DNA from: Marchantia polymorpha subsp. ruderalis
Taxonomy: Eukaryota > Streptophyta > Marchantiopsida > Marchantiales > Marchantiaceae
Reading direction: 5' to 3'
Assembly (NCBI GenBank): GCA_037833965.1
Contig: AP031353.1
Coordinates: 1,242,501 to 1,306,500 of the forward strand
DNA length: 64,000 nucleotides
Shown here: in pieces, positions 37,201 through 49,862 of the stretch
Layout: each line of letters opens with the position of its first letter
How positions within the stretch are numbered: position 1 is the first letter of the stretch
The notes under the pieces: generated by a model
What the model was told of the DNA's origin: nothing
Databases searched by the model: none
Seen by the model: the letters and a program-made list of their open reading frames with translations, nothing else
Position numbers and translations under genes: made by a program

Positions 37201-38759
37201 AGAGCATTTTCCTGAATGCAATGAAGACAATCTTGTGATTAAACTAATTCGGTCACAAGAGCCACTTTGGGTACAATTGAGAGAGAAACTGCGTGAGATA
37301 CATCTTTACCGTCTTAGTAACACAACTTGGCAACTTGTCAGAACTTTACTTTCAAGGAAAGGTTTTCATTCCCAAGAGTGGAATCTCTTGGTTTTTCCAC
37401 ATCAATCCAACCAGTTCCATCATAATTGTTAAAATGGTAAATGGAGGACCCGTGTACCTTGGCATCCAATGCCGCTTTCGCACGTAAACCAATTTCTGAT
37501 ATCTGGGTTGAAGTACAGAGTAATTTAGAAGAAACTCTCTTTCCTTCAAGAGGTTGTTGGAACAGCCCACAAGCTTCGTCCCTGTTGGGAAAGATCTCTG
37601 TTGCCACATCTGTCACACTTATAGAACCAGCAGATGGAACCTCCTCAATTCGGCGTTTGATGCCTTGATTCGTGACCACGAAGTCATTCTCCTCAACCGG
37701 TATACTTTTCTGTAGTTTACGTTTCTTTGAAGCTGGCAGAAAAAAATCTGCAAAAGGATGCCCCATGACCTTAGCTGTCTAAAATACTCTACAAAGGTTC
37801 ATTTTACAGGATGATATCCATCGAAGAAATTGGACTTGGAATTAGTCGCATGATGATGTAAAAGTGATAAACAAACCTAGATAGAGACCGGTAACAACCT
37901 CGACCCTAAGGATACCATAGATGAATTGGAAAACCTAAATTTTATGAAAACTAGTGATAAACATGTAAGGATGGAAATATTCATGAATACTTAGAAAATT
38001 ACTTACTTTCACACGCAGCTTGTTTTGAAGGTTCCGAAACACCATGGATACTTCCATTCTCTATTAAAACCTTCTTATCCTGGGGTTTCCGCCGTCTTTG
38101 ACCAGCAGGCTGCTTGATTGGAGATGGGGCCTTTAGCTGTAGGCTTCTCTTAGGAGGTGATGAAACTGGCTGTGGCGATAGAGCATTCTCGGGCAACTGG
38201 CTTTCGAGCAGAAAGCCAGATTTAGTACAATCCCGGCCGCCATTTTCGGCTGCCACCTTCTTCACTAAATCAACAGTTTGCTTTCTATCCAGTATTTTAT
38301 TAGACATGGATATAGAAAGCTTTTTTTCACGCTTTGCTCTTTTGGTATCCGGAATTTGCACTTCTACCCCTAAGCAATCCATACCATAAAGAACTCAACA
38401 AAACTGTTGACAGTGAGACGACCTATTGGTCAAATCCTGTGATCCGATGTAGTCGATATTGCATATCGATGAAGATTCAAGGAAACAACCCCCACTTCGA
38501 AGTGGATTGTAGCACCTGAAAATTTCATTCTCCGACCTGCTTCACGACTACAGACCTTCCCCGAAAGCGATGACCAAGGAGGCGGAATAAATGCATATAG
38601 TCTCATTCCGAGCTTGCGCTTGACACCGTTGTGACAACCCTTGTATTTGCACTCTGGCTCCTTGACACCCTTGCCTTCACGTTATTAAAGTCTCAGTCAC
38701 GCACGTAAGGACTGAAGTGATTCACCTTCGCAAATCCAGTCTTCTCGACCTTCGAGCAT
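31288..38759 (-). CDS. ATAD5: ATAD5/ELG1-type RFC-like clamp-unloader subunit
   Basis: ATAD5/Elg1 replaces Rfc1 in an RFC-like complex that removes PCNA from DNA after replication; it is nuclear. Exons: 38759-38726, 38369-38007, 37747-37458, 37211-37068, 36925-36635, 36494-36400, 36163-36046, 35636-35406, 35298-35239, 34909-34824, 34730-34324, 34182-34091, 33995-32151, 31992-31704, 31623-31563, 31453-31288, about 1523 aa, all phases matching. Landmarks: basic Lys/Arg-rich N-terminus; HPIFL; LWTDLYQPKASKEVCGN; LLNTWLHSW; an acidic linker; Walker A GPTGCGKS at about 519-526; Walker B-like ILFEDVDVQFEEDRGF near 671; KRPMIFTST (sensor 1 region); NDIRKVMMALQFW (lid). A 615-codon exon then carries a long acidic region, ending in a conserved C-terminal helix-rich part. 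Walker B reads EDVD, as in family members. Alternative start: ATG at 38382 in exon 2 without the first exon (1516 aa). The junction at 31704/31623 is the least certain. Confidence 0.9.
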
Positions 38760-40549
38760 CCTGCGATAACCGTCTAAGTCGTCTCGCTCACTGCTCCAGC
38801 TCTGACATTCATGACAGAAAAACAAACAGATTGCTCTCGTCACCAGATGATCATGATGGAAGATAGATACCGTACGATGGTAATTCATGTGATTAAACAT
38901 CATAACAGTAAGGGAGGTCAATCAAAGAAGAGATTTAACTAAACCTAGAAGGTCAAGATACTTCAGTAATGCTGAATTCACAAAATGATTCACAAAATTG
39001 AATGATACTGAGCTTCAGCTCTGTCAGACAAATGCTGTTTACACCAGATGGTTGCCGGGACATCGGGTTTTGAAAAAAACGAGTGCAGACTATGAGAATC
39101 CCAGCGGCATTAGTGTTCGAGGACCTAAAAAAGGCTCAATAATATCTTTGGACATTATCATCATAAGCGATTGTTCCACTTAGAATGCAATTTTTCTGCC
39201 AGCATTCCACGACAAACAGTCAACATTTTAGAATGTACCATTGGATCTAAAAGGTCAAACAAGGGCAAGTCACTGTTCGGTAAGAGGATTTCACAATCCC
39301 AAGTTACTGTAGGAAGCGAATCTTAGCAACTCCAAAAACGGGCACCTCGCAGCCAGAATTCATCCTGATCAATTTGTCGATTCGCGACGTATCCGGCACA
39401 CATCAACGACGTCACTGTAGATGATGAGCAAAGGAATTTTCACCTTGATCCGCTTCCAATGTGCGTACGGAGGAGAGGATTGGAGATGCATGACCCCGAT
39501 TCCATACCCACGTGCTTCGATCCACGAATCTGATTACCTCCAAATCACTCGTGACAAACAGAAACCTCGGACCTCAGAGCACAAGGTCGACATCCCTCTC
39601 CTTCCGAACGCGGAGGTTCAAATCGTACCCAAACTCGAACGGAGTGCAATGCATCTATCTTAAGTAACTACGATGCTGACACCGAAGCCACGAAGATGGC
39701 AACTAATTCCCCTAGGTCAAATTTCAAATTGTCCGGAATGTGCTTCCCGAGCTGAGAATTCGAATTCTGCACTGCCATTCAATGAAGTCTCCCCTCCTTC
39801 CCTCCTTCCCGCCAGCCACGCACCATCCTCGGACGCTACACGTTACAGAGTGCTTCCATTATGGGCGTCTGGCCTTTCTCCTACCGGGGCACTACTTCCC
39901 TGCGTAGCCTCCGTAGCCTCCACGTGTGAATCGTAGTGCCACCATGGAAACCTTTGCGGGACTTGTGTGCCGTATCTTACGACTTCCGGTGGCACTTTGA
40001 CGTGACGTAAAGCAAAGTCTACAATGCACAGATTGAGGAGGCCTTTAATGAAATATTTCGTAGCTTTGTATGTATGTGTTTGACGATATGACTAGCAATG
40101 CTACATGAGGAGTGGTGGAAATCTGGATGCATCTTTATTACCAAAAATATTTTAAATCATTTCTAGACGTTCTCAAAACAACCAAAAAAAGAGTAATTAC
40201 TGCTGATGAAAAGTATCTTACATCTCACTTATTTGGAAAGTCTAAGAGCATTTGCTCTTTGCTATTCTTGTTAGGATTTTACTTTTTGATTTAATAATAT
40301 ATTATTGAATTTTAGAAATTACATATTTTGATAAATTTATTATGAACAAGAAAATAATATTGTTTATAGAATGTATGATATTCTCGTAAAATACTTTCAT
40401 TACATCTCTTCAATCTTATTATTTTGATATATATGTGAAATAATGCACACATGATTGTAAAAGATTGTAGAGAAGTAGCAATGTAAAGTATGTGTTATCT
40501 CTTTGTTACTATTCTTCATCTTGCAAGATCATTTGGAATAGATGCACAA

Positions 40550-40582
40550 CGATAATTACTTGAGATATTCAAGTAATTATCG
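40550..40582. repeat. Perfect 14-bp inverted repeat
   Basis: CGATAATTACTTGA, loop GATAT, then TCAAGTAATTATCG, with all 14 pairs matching. A partial third copy (TTACTTGAGATATGCAAGT) follows immediately. It lies in non-coding AT-rich DNA. Confidence 0.9.
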
Positions 40583-43500
40583 TTCATTTACTTGAGATAT
40601 GCAAGTGAAATATAGGGATAGTAAGGAGATTTAATAGTCAAAGACCAGACAGAATTTTTTTGTCATTTTATTATTTATTCACTTTATATCTTGAAGTGAA
40701 AAATGGTTAATGAATGAGATTTATTTTGATGTTTTTGGAGACTAATATGTAGTATTATATATTGTCAGGTAGGCATTCTAATGCCCTCCATAACAAGATT
40801 AACTGGTTTTGGTATTTTTTTCACTTAATCTTCATTTAATTGACATGTGACATAACATAAGAATAAGTATTATTATATCATCTACGTTATATTGTTAGTG
40901 ATAAGTGTTATATATGGAAAATAAATGGTTAGACTATATAGGTTTAAAAAAAAAGCTTTAGCCACAAGTTATTATACGAGGTTTACATACAGAAGCACAA
41001 GTTAGAAATCTGGCTCAATCGCCTAAAACTTCATATTATTGTCCAAATGGAACATTCTTGGATCTTGAAGCATCTTGAGTATATTATAGCTCCAGAAGTC
41101 CTACATCATTGCTTCGCTTAGGTGTTAAGCACTACAATTGCTTTCTACTCTTTAAACCTTTCATCCCTAAAAAGAGTTTATAGCTTTTTTGAGAATCAGA
41201 ACCGGATTACGTCTTCGTAAGTTATGTTTTGCCCGTAATTTATGCACAATTTCACACATCTTCAAAGACATATCATGTATGGATAATATTCAACACTAAT
41301 ATCATATCTTCAATCTTCACATGGATAAGTGATGCTTTACACTAGATGTGATCCATGTTGCTCATCTAGCATATAGAGGGTAGAAGATAGCTACAAAAAA
41401 TTCTGATGACATAATCTACAACTATAGTCTATTTTGCTATGGCACAAAAAGAAGGATTCATATTTTAGGTTCTATCATCCAAAAGTTAAATAGTTGCAGG
41501 TATGGATCAAATATACTAATATATTTCTTAATTTTATGTTATAAATTTACTCATTATTTTGGAAACATATCATAAGTCATCAAATTACTGTTTATGGAGA
41601 TTACAATTTTAATTACATGTAAAAATATCTAATGCTCAAATTTTTTTTTCAAAATCCACAAATTTGTATTAATAGAGATCTGTCAACTTATCCTACATCA
41701 ACCATGAGTACCGATTACATGTGCAAAAGCAAAAATCAATTTGACTAATTAAAAGTTTCTACCTTCTCAAGTTTGATTCTTATAATACTGCTCATTCTAC
41801 CAACTAAGATGATAGTAATGTGATATACACACGATTTGACGTGTGGAACTACATGTTGATAAATAGAAACTTGGAGGAGCATTTACATGGAGAACAAAGT
41901 CTGCATACCCATACTGACATGTAAAGGTGGTGCGTGCACATGGACGACATTTACAAAGTTGTTACCCAACGTGCTCTACTTTCTCTCGATAACTTCTTAG
42001 ATCCATATCATGCTGCAATTTTTTATGTATAGTACTGTTACAAGTACTCTCAATCTTATAACGGTAAGTATGTAAATGCACGGTTTTCGAGGAAAATAGG
42101 ATCTCTGTATTAAGACCAACGTACCATGTGTTCTATGTTGTATTTGCAAGCTACTAAGATGTTGCCCTCAAACTTCTAGCATGATTGTTGATAAGTTTCA
42201 CATTTGTAAATTCTGAACATAACGATTAGCAGTAAGAAAAACTCCATCCGTGTTCCGTTGGGCCATGAGTTGAATCCACTTAGGATCTTTCTCTTTGTAC
42301 TCTTTTCGGTGTTGTTTCATCCCGTATTGTTTTACCGTACCTCTCACTCTGTCGAGAGGATATAGATTTAGATGTGTCCCTTAGGTCACAAAATTACTTT
42401 GCAGAAAACAAGTTCACAAGTGAGGAATGTTATTTGCCCTTTCGCCTTGCTGACACTCTACACTACACATTTCGAAACTTTTTCAAAGCTTCTGCACACA
42501 GAAGTTGTTGGTATGTACGATTTTGAAATTTACAGTGTCAATTCCTATACATAAACTAAGGTTTGAAGTTATTGACAGATGCCAAAAGCATTCAGTCTTC
42601 TAACCCAGTCTGTCAATCAGTAATCACTAGCCATATATCTCTATATCCAAATGCCACTTCCTATTTACGAGTAACACCCTACTTAGCAACAAGTTACAGA
42701 TCCAACACCTCTCCACATAAATACGCCAAATACTAAGAGTGAATATTAAAAGCATATCTTCGTTCTTATCGTTCGACTCGCTAAGAATGGAAAGCACAAT
42801 GATCTGTGATTACTGCCTTGAGAGTCTGATTGAGAGTGCCACATTATAAATAACATCCTTATCTTTGGACCTGGCGTACACTTTTCTTTACAGTTTGATC
42901 TCTGGAAACGACATACTCTGTACTTGAAATCTATACTAGCAGAATATGAGATCAGCCTCAGTAACAAAATTTTCCTCAACGAAGCAATCGATCTATCTTC
43001 CGCGAAATATGATAAAGCATATGAAAGATGTATTTCATCTGTGGAAACTTGTACCTGAAATGGAGAATTGGAATCCCTGTCTTCACAGCGTGCTATACAT
43101 AAACAGACGTGCTGCTGCGTTTGGCAGTACTCACTAGACTAGGGACGAGTTATATTAGAATTGGCTAGCCAACACGAACATGCAATAGGACTCTTGACTG
43201 AGGTGTAGTTGATCGAGCTTAACCTACAGAGGGCAGTACCTCCAATTCCACAGAAGTTCAACTAATTTATAGGCTTCTCTTGCTTTCAAGAGACCACAAT
43301 ACGAAAAAGCCGTCGTCTTACTCCTTCTCACCTATTAGACAGTTCAAGCCAAGCAACTAAAACGTATGAACAGAGATCAGGAACAATGAAGCTTTACTTT
43401 CTGGATCATGAATCATTCCGGCCGTGAAGCCATAGTTACTGAAGAAGAGGTGCAAGTGGAGTCCTTACCGACGATTAAGCGATCATGATCATGATAAGAC

Positions 43501-43988
43501 TTCTATAGAAGGTACAATAGGCAATTGGCGAGGCTAAACAGGATAACTGAGTCCGACAGGTTTCATTTCCAGATTTTTGAAGCATTTTGAAGCATGCTCC
43601 CCTCATATCAAGAAATCTATGTCGGTAACAGCTGCACCCATTTGGCATTGCAACCCTTTCGGAAAGAGATAGCCTTCAGATCTTCTTAGTCGCTGCAAAG
43701 AGTGATCATTTCATCACTTTCTTCAAACCTTATCACATAACAATTACAACTGTCATTTTACTTTGTGCATTTACGATGCTAATCCTCAAAGGACGGCTGA
43801 GAATGAACGTTCCTGCTCCTGTCTCAGCCAAATGCGTCATGGAATACCCATATCACCCTACCCAGCAAGGGCTGACGTCCGCTTAGGTACTTGTGCTTGG
43901 AATGATTGAGAGGATACGTAGCTGTAGATCTATCACGAAAAGGTTTCACTGTCAGGCAGTGTATATGAAGGAAGACAAAGGGCCGCAA

Positions 43989-44112
43989 GACATTTCAAAG
44001 CTTGGTACACTTGATACACCCGCTTGCTTAACGAAAACGAAGGCAAGGAAGACATTTCAAAGCTTGGTACAATTGATAAACCCGCTTGCTTAACGAAAAC
44101 GAAGGCAAGAAA
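43989..44112. repeat. 62-bp tandem duplication
   Basis: Copies at 43989-44050 and 44051-44112 share GACATTTCAAAGCTTGGTAC, then an ATTGATA/CTTGATA variant, then CCCGCTTGCTTAACGAAAAC. Only a handful of differences separate them, so the duplication is fairly recent. It lies about 400 bp past the taxilin stop codon and may be outside the transcript. Confidence 0.92.
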
Positions 44113-44503
44113 GAAAGCTGCGGTTCCCAACGCACTATCGTCTTTGCTACAATATTGTTTTTCCCCATCTTTGGGAACACGGCAGCTATGAACTAAGCAC
44201 TCATCCTGCAGATCATTATCACAGACCTGCACAATGGAAAAACTTTGATCTGAGAAGAACCTCTGCATGGTTTGGTGCTACTCTGGATTGCTGAGCTTCA
44301 AGTTGTCCTGCAGAGTCCATTGCAAAGATTATCGTAGTGCTAACATCTGTGGCTTTAACATATGTTTTCTTTCATGAATGTAACATGAGGTGTGGCATGG
44401 TCGTGTACATAGTACTGAACTTCCCGGTCTTTCGAAGTCATGAACATAAAGTCAAAGACTAAAACAGAGACGACATATTTTGCGGCGTTTATGTCTGTTA
44501 CGT

Positions 44504-47500
44504 TTATTCGCATACCAGCTGGGAAGGTAGGAAAGAGTTGGAAGTTTCGACGCTGACAAGCTGCTGCTTGCGTTCTGACTGTAATGATCGACAAAGACCT
44601 TCCAGCTTCTCTTTCTGGGTCTTCGTAGTTTGTAGCTGCTTTTTCAGGACGTCTCTCTGCACACGCACACGGGAAGTAGGTTAAACCTACACAACCACTG
44701 TAATGATAGCTAATTTGCTAAAATAAAAGACACAATAAATAGCCCAGATAGCGAACATGTAACTCTTCGACCATTTGTATGGCTCCGAAGTGCACGTAAA
44801 TCATGATACATATACCGGGCACTCCCTAACAAATAAGAAGTGGCGTATCACAATCTTGAAAGACGCTACTAACCTCTCCCAAAAGCTCGATAAGTGACAC
44901 ATCTGACTTTTCGCACTTCTTCTTTAAAGAAAGATTCTCCTTCTCTAGTCTCTTCACAGTTTTTGACATCTGGAAGTGAATCATAGCAGAACTCAGTCGA
45001 AGTAAACTATGTTCAACAACCAGACACGGCAAGGCCTTTTGACTCATAACTCATCCGATTGTCATTTAATGAAGAAGCGAGAATGCAGACACATGCAGTG
45101 ATATTGTATGTTGGTAAAATAAAGAATCCAGCCTCAACAATCTGAGAAGAAATAATACACGCATTTAATGAAACCTTACCTTTTCCATCTCTGATTTGAA
45201 GGTTGCAAAGACTTCATTACTCTTTGTCAAAGTTTCCTGTCATTTCAGCGAGCAGATGTTACACAAGTACTTTGGAAGTTACTCTGATCACCAGATCAAG
45301 AAGAATATGTTCAAAAGAGTAATGCATACATGCAGTGTGCAATATCAATGCTTGCGACTTGTTATACTACAGTGCTAGAGCATGGAAAGAACATAAGCCT
45401 ACTACGGTTTATCTTTAACTGTATAATGTTTACTTTGGCTTCGTACGATGTACGACATATGAGAAAATCAAGTTTCCGATATATGGTGAAGCGTCCATTG
45501 ATGTTATCGCTAATCAGTAATATGTGAATATTGGTGAAGCCTTCTTAGTGATAAAAACTAAGCTTGTTATTCGCAGCCTTCAACTTGACATTTTGCAGTC
45601 AATTGACAACCATAAGTTTTCTTACCAAAAGTCATACTTAAACCTAAAACAAATATATAAGATCTAGTTCGTCTCAGAAATATACCTGGAATTGCTCGAA
45701 CTTGTCTCCATATAATGCCAGTTGTGAACGCAACTCCTGCTCTGTTTTCAAAAGCTGGGCTATCTGCTCTGAATACATGCGGCTCTTACTTTCCGACTGA
45801 GAATAAAGATCTTCTTGTTGCTTGAGCTTTACTTCCAGTAACTGGTATTCCAGAGACTTCGTTCGTAGCTGAATGTAAAATCAACAATTTGCATACCCAC
45901 CTTAGCATAAGTGACTTCAAGAGCACAAAGTCCATGAGAAAAACAAAAGAATGACACTAAAGTTAGAGCATGAAGAACATGCACTTTCGAAGAAGATGTT
46001 CAAATAACTTCTGAGGATCGCATTTTGATTATTTCAAAACACATTATATGATTCGATCTTCAGTGATCTCCAAAATTCAAAAAGTCGACTTTCCTCTGTG
46101 ACACAAGTACCTGATGGGCAAAGTGTTGTTCTCTTATATCATATTGTTGTGTGAAGTGCTTCAGCTTCTCGCGCAATCTACATAGGAACCGTGGAAATAT
46201 TCAGTAAAAAAACTTTATAAGTGTGTAATATGACACTCGACGAGCGGAAAAAAAAGTTAGAAGAGGCATAATATAATGTCTTAGCCTATAATTGCGACAC
46301 AAAAAACATACAATTCGTTTTCTTCCAGTTGACGTAAGCGCTCATCTCCTTGCTCTTCAAGCTTCGACGTGATGTCCTGCATATTCGCGTATACCTTGCC
46401 CTCAGTGAACATATTTACAAAATTTTTACTCCGCCTAGACGAAAATACTATAGTTTTCTCTACAGAGTCTAGAAATCACCATCACACTTTATTGACAAGA
46501 ACAATTCCATTCAAAATCAAAGATCAATATCGTAGAAGGACAAGATGAATTTTTGAAGGGAAAAAATAACTTCATCTTCTCACCTCCTTTATATTGGATG
46601 CTTTATGTGCAAAGTTTCTTTAGAATTAAACCAATGATACAATCACTAGGAGATTAAAACTGCATTTACAGCAATTTTTCAATGTGCACTAAGATGCAGT
46701 GACAATCTACATAATTGAAGGTACCCCAATGAATATTCCTATAGTCGTCAAGGTAAAGGAGGTGTGAAGAAAATATCCAACCGTTTGATTGAAAGTAGTT
46801 CTTATGTTCTACATATATTCCAGGATTCAGCTATGTTGATCTACACAATTTTGTTTACTAGTTCCATTTTTTGATGGGGACGTACAGCCCAGCACTATAA
46901 TCACAAACTTCTTAGCACATATCACCTGGTAATTATGGCTTAGATTCTGAAACTATAGTAATCCAGAGGGATAGTTAAGTATGCTAGATGTATCATTTGG
47001 TTGCACGAATCAAGATGATGAGAGACGTAGGGAAAACCTTGACAGTACTATGGAATTTTCCGGAGAGCTCCTGCCTCTTCTGCTCCTCTTCCGATGCCAC
47101 CCTCTTGCTGTCATCCTGTCACCAAAATCATAAGTCTAGCAGACCGTATAACATAGAAGATATGCAAACTCGTGAACTCGATGCAATTGAAAACATCCTA
47201 TCTGTAAGGGAAGAGATGATCGTCATTAGAAGACATTATGTTCATTCCATACCAGAAGCATCTTGTTTTGGCGCTGCAGCTCTCGGCAGAGTGACTCCAG
47301 CTTTTGTCGAAGAGCTGTACTCTTGGTCAGTTCCGCGTACACTGTCGAGCACAAATCCACGCCACAGCTTTTTGTCAAATCCATAATCCATAATTCACAA
47401 CCTCCAAAAATTAAACCTCGACCTAGGTCAGGAAGCTTATTGGAAGAACTATGTATATATGAAGTTCTATGAGATCCTCATAGAACTTCAAACGGTTGAT

Positions 47501-49862
47501 AAGAAGAGGTTAACTTTGCAGTTAAAGCCAAACATCACAAAAGCTGTGTCCACTTACGGGTATCTTTTTCTTTATTCACTTGTTTGCACTTCCGATTAAG
47601 TGTCACAAACTCCTTCTCCATCTTTCGTGTCTCTGCTACCTGAAAGGCATAAGAATTAATGCGGAATGAGGAAGAGGTTGAAAAAACAGTACTCTTGCCC
47701 TGGCTGAACGAAGCAAATATGAAAGATTGAGCAGTAAAAGACAAGATTGGACGAGACGAAATTTAAAGAAAACCACTTGTAGTGAGAATGTATCTCTTAA
47801 AAGGGAACCTACACAATAATTCTGCATCCTATTTACATGATGAGCATTACCTTGCCCAGTTTCCTGACATACGAATTCCGCTGAAGAATAGAGGAAGGAT
47901 ATACTTCTCGTGACGAGATCAAGAATTTTCATTTGCAACTAGTGAACAATCGAACGCAGGGGAAACAAAACTGAAACTATAAGGAAATTGATCATTTACC
48001 TGCTGAACGTACTTTGCATTCAAATGCCGTAGTTTTTCTTCAGAGCTCCTATCTGTTCCTTCAACTAGAGCTCTCATCTCCTTCAATTGTCGCTTTCGAA
48101 CTTTGACTGGATCAAGTTATATGAACGTTGATCGTATCAAGCTTTTGATATACATAATGTGTACGCAGAGATCCATAAAGCGAAAACTCAACAAGTCTGA
48201 GAATCAACTATCTATCTGAAAGTCAATCACTACAACCAAACTTACAGTAGAATCTCAGCATACCTACGGGGCACAATCAAGAACCAAAAAGCGTGAAAAC
48301 TGAGCGGAGGTTGTTATGAAGAGAAATAGAACAAAAGAAGAGACATTGTTGCAATTTGATAGGCAGGATCTAAGGCACAACTTCTATGAAACTATGCAAA
48401 TGCAAGAAGAAAAGAGGGACTAATAAAGATAACCAAACAAAATGAGAGGCATTAGGTGGATTATGACAATGAAGAGGAAATTGGGATATCTGAGAGCAGT
48501 GGAGAAGTGAGAGATTATACGAAGAAACGACAAATGTGCACCGGAGATCAAAGTAGAATTTATTGAAACAGGGACGATAATGATTGGTCTTTGACAGTTT
48601 ATAAATTGTCTCTTCATGTGTATGTGCCTCCTTGGCAAATCAAACCAATGCTGATCCATTGAAATTGGATTATAATGGACTAGGGATGCATATCACCACA
48701 ATTACTAGTCAGCAAAATGTGTAATATGCATGTAAGTGAAGACCACGAAGAGAAAAAACGGCCTGAATTTTGCTTGAGCTTCTAATAAATTCCACGAAGA
48801 CTTGATGACGACAAGCATACTGTATAGGAGGACAAAGATGCAGAAAAAATGCATAACCAAAGACGATCACACTTGAGAGGTCATGATAAAGTTTATATAG
48901 GGATGGAAGCTTGGCCTACCAGATTTTGAATCATCGTCCTCTGATTTAAACGTTCCCGTACAAGCATTCTCCAGCTCCGCAATTTTAGATTCCAAAATTC
49001 CTTGCAATGGTTCATCCGTCAAAGGATTGATTTTTTCTTTAGCTGATAAGACGTGCTTAGCATTTGAGCTGGAAGCCCTCTGGAAATCATCTCCTTCGCT
49101 GTCTGATCCACTATCCTTCTCACTCTCTAGCCCATTAGGTTCACTAAAATCTGGACGGACTAGAGTTTCTTCGCAATTGAACCTGGGTACCACATCACTA
49201 GAATTGTCATAAACTGGCGACTCCCCTTCAGACAGTAGGACAGGAAACTTTCTGTTTTTTTCCCGTTCATCATTTGTTCTATCAAGAGGCGCATCTGTTG
49301 TTTCGGAACCCTGACCCGAAACTGCAGCATAATCTTCAATTTCTGTAGCTAGAGGCACCGCTCTCATGGGCAGAGTAATTAGAGTGGGGGAGGCATTGCT
49401 CAAGTCCGGAGGATCTACAGGACGTGCAGGTATCATGCCTTCGCTGCTGCATGGCACTTCTAACAGCCCAGTACTCGCATCGTCTAAAGGTGGCTTGGTC
49501 TCGCCCGAGGAGAATCCAAAACTTACAGTTGTTTCCGTGGTGCCGTCCACAAATCCTTCACTCAGAGCCTCTGCATCTGGGAGTTTGTCGACAAGTTCTG
49601 CATTTGTAGAACACTCTACAAATCCATCCCTTGCTGCCTCTGCGTCTACAAGCTTCCTGACAGGTTCCGTGTCGGTATCACACTCCACAAATCCATCACA
49701 CAATGACTCTGCATCCGGAAGCTTGTTCACAAGTTCTGTATTTGTAGAGCGTTCCACAAGTCCATCCCCCAAAACCTCTTCATCAAAAAGTTTCCGCGCA
49801 TGTAACTCAATTGATTTGCTTGCCGAAACAAGAACAGGTGGAGAATTCGCGGGCGATTCCAT
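44504..49862 (-). CDS. Taxilin-family coiled-coil protein
   Basis: Taxilins are long coiled-coil proteins; animal members bind syntaxins and act in vesicle traffic, while the plant role is poorly defined. My 12-exon model is 49862-48920, 48106-48000, 47880-47851, 47639-47558, 47341-47253, 47115-47038, 46376-46312, 46177-46111, 45868-45686, 45236-45180, 44969-44874 and 44656-44504, every phase consistent, 649 aa. The taxilin signature is clear: RQKLESLCRELQRQNKMLL in exon 5, FHSTVKDITSKLEEQ across exons 6-7, LLREKLKHFTQQY, then TKSNEVFATFKSEMEK, MSKTVKRLEKENLSLKKKCE with KSDVSLIEL, and TQKEKLEGLCRSLQSERK near the end. The acidic N-terminal exon (about 314 residues) is disordered in look and carries three and a half copies of a 23-residue repeat. 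Exon 3 is only 30 nt. The start is the first true ATG in the frame (four codons below a GTG). Cytosolic; no membrane segment. Confidence 0.93.
49554..49763 (-). repeat. 69-bp (23-codon) tandem repeat inside taxilin exon 1
   Basis: Units start at residues 34, 57, 80 and 103, with the pattern G-F/L-V-E-x-S/D-T-x-x-E-L/P-V-x-K-L-P/V-D-A-E. The last copy is partial (GFVDGTTET). Strict 69-bp spacing shows DNA-level tandem duplication that keeps the frame. Confidence 0.9.

Larger units (their letters stand above)
38760..44503. other. AT-rich intergenic spacer
   Basis: The first kilobase should include the ATAD5 promoter. The part from about 40.05 to 43.2 kb is AT-rich with no frame over about 66 codons. 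It holds the palindrome at 40550-40582 and the 62-bp tandem duplication at 43989-44112. Inverted octamers GTTCCCAA / TTGGGAAC (44123-44130 and 44171-44178) lie in the 3' flank of the taxilin gene. No mobile-element protein is visible. Confidence 0.6.
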
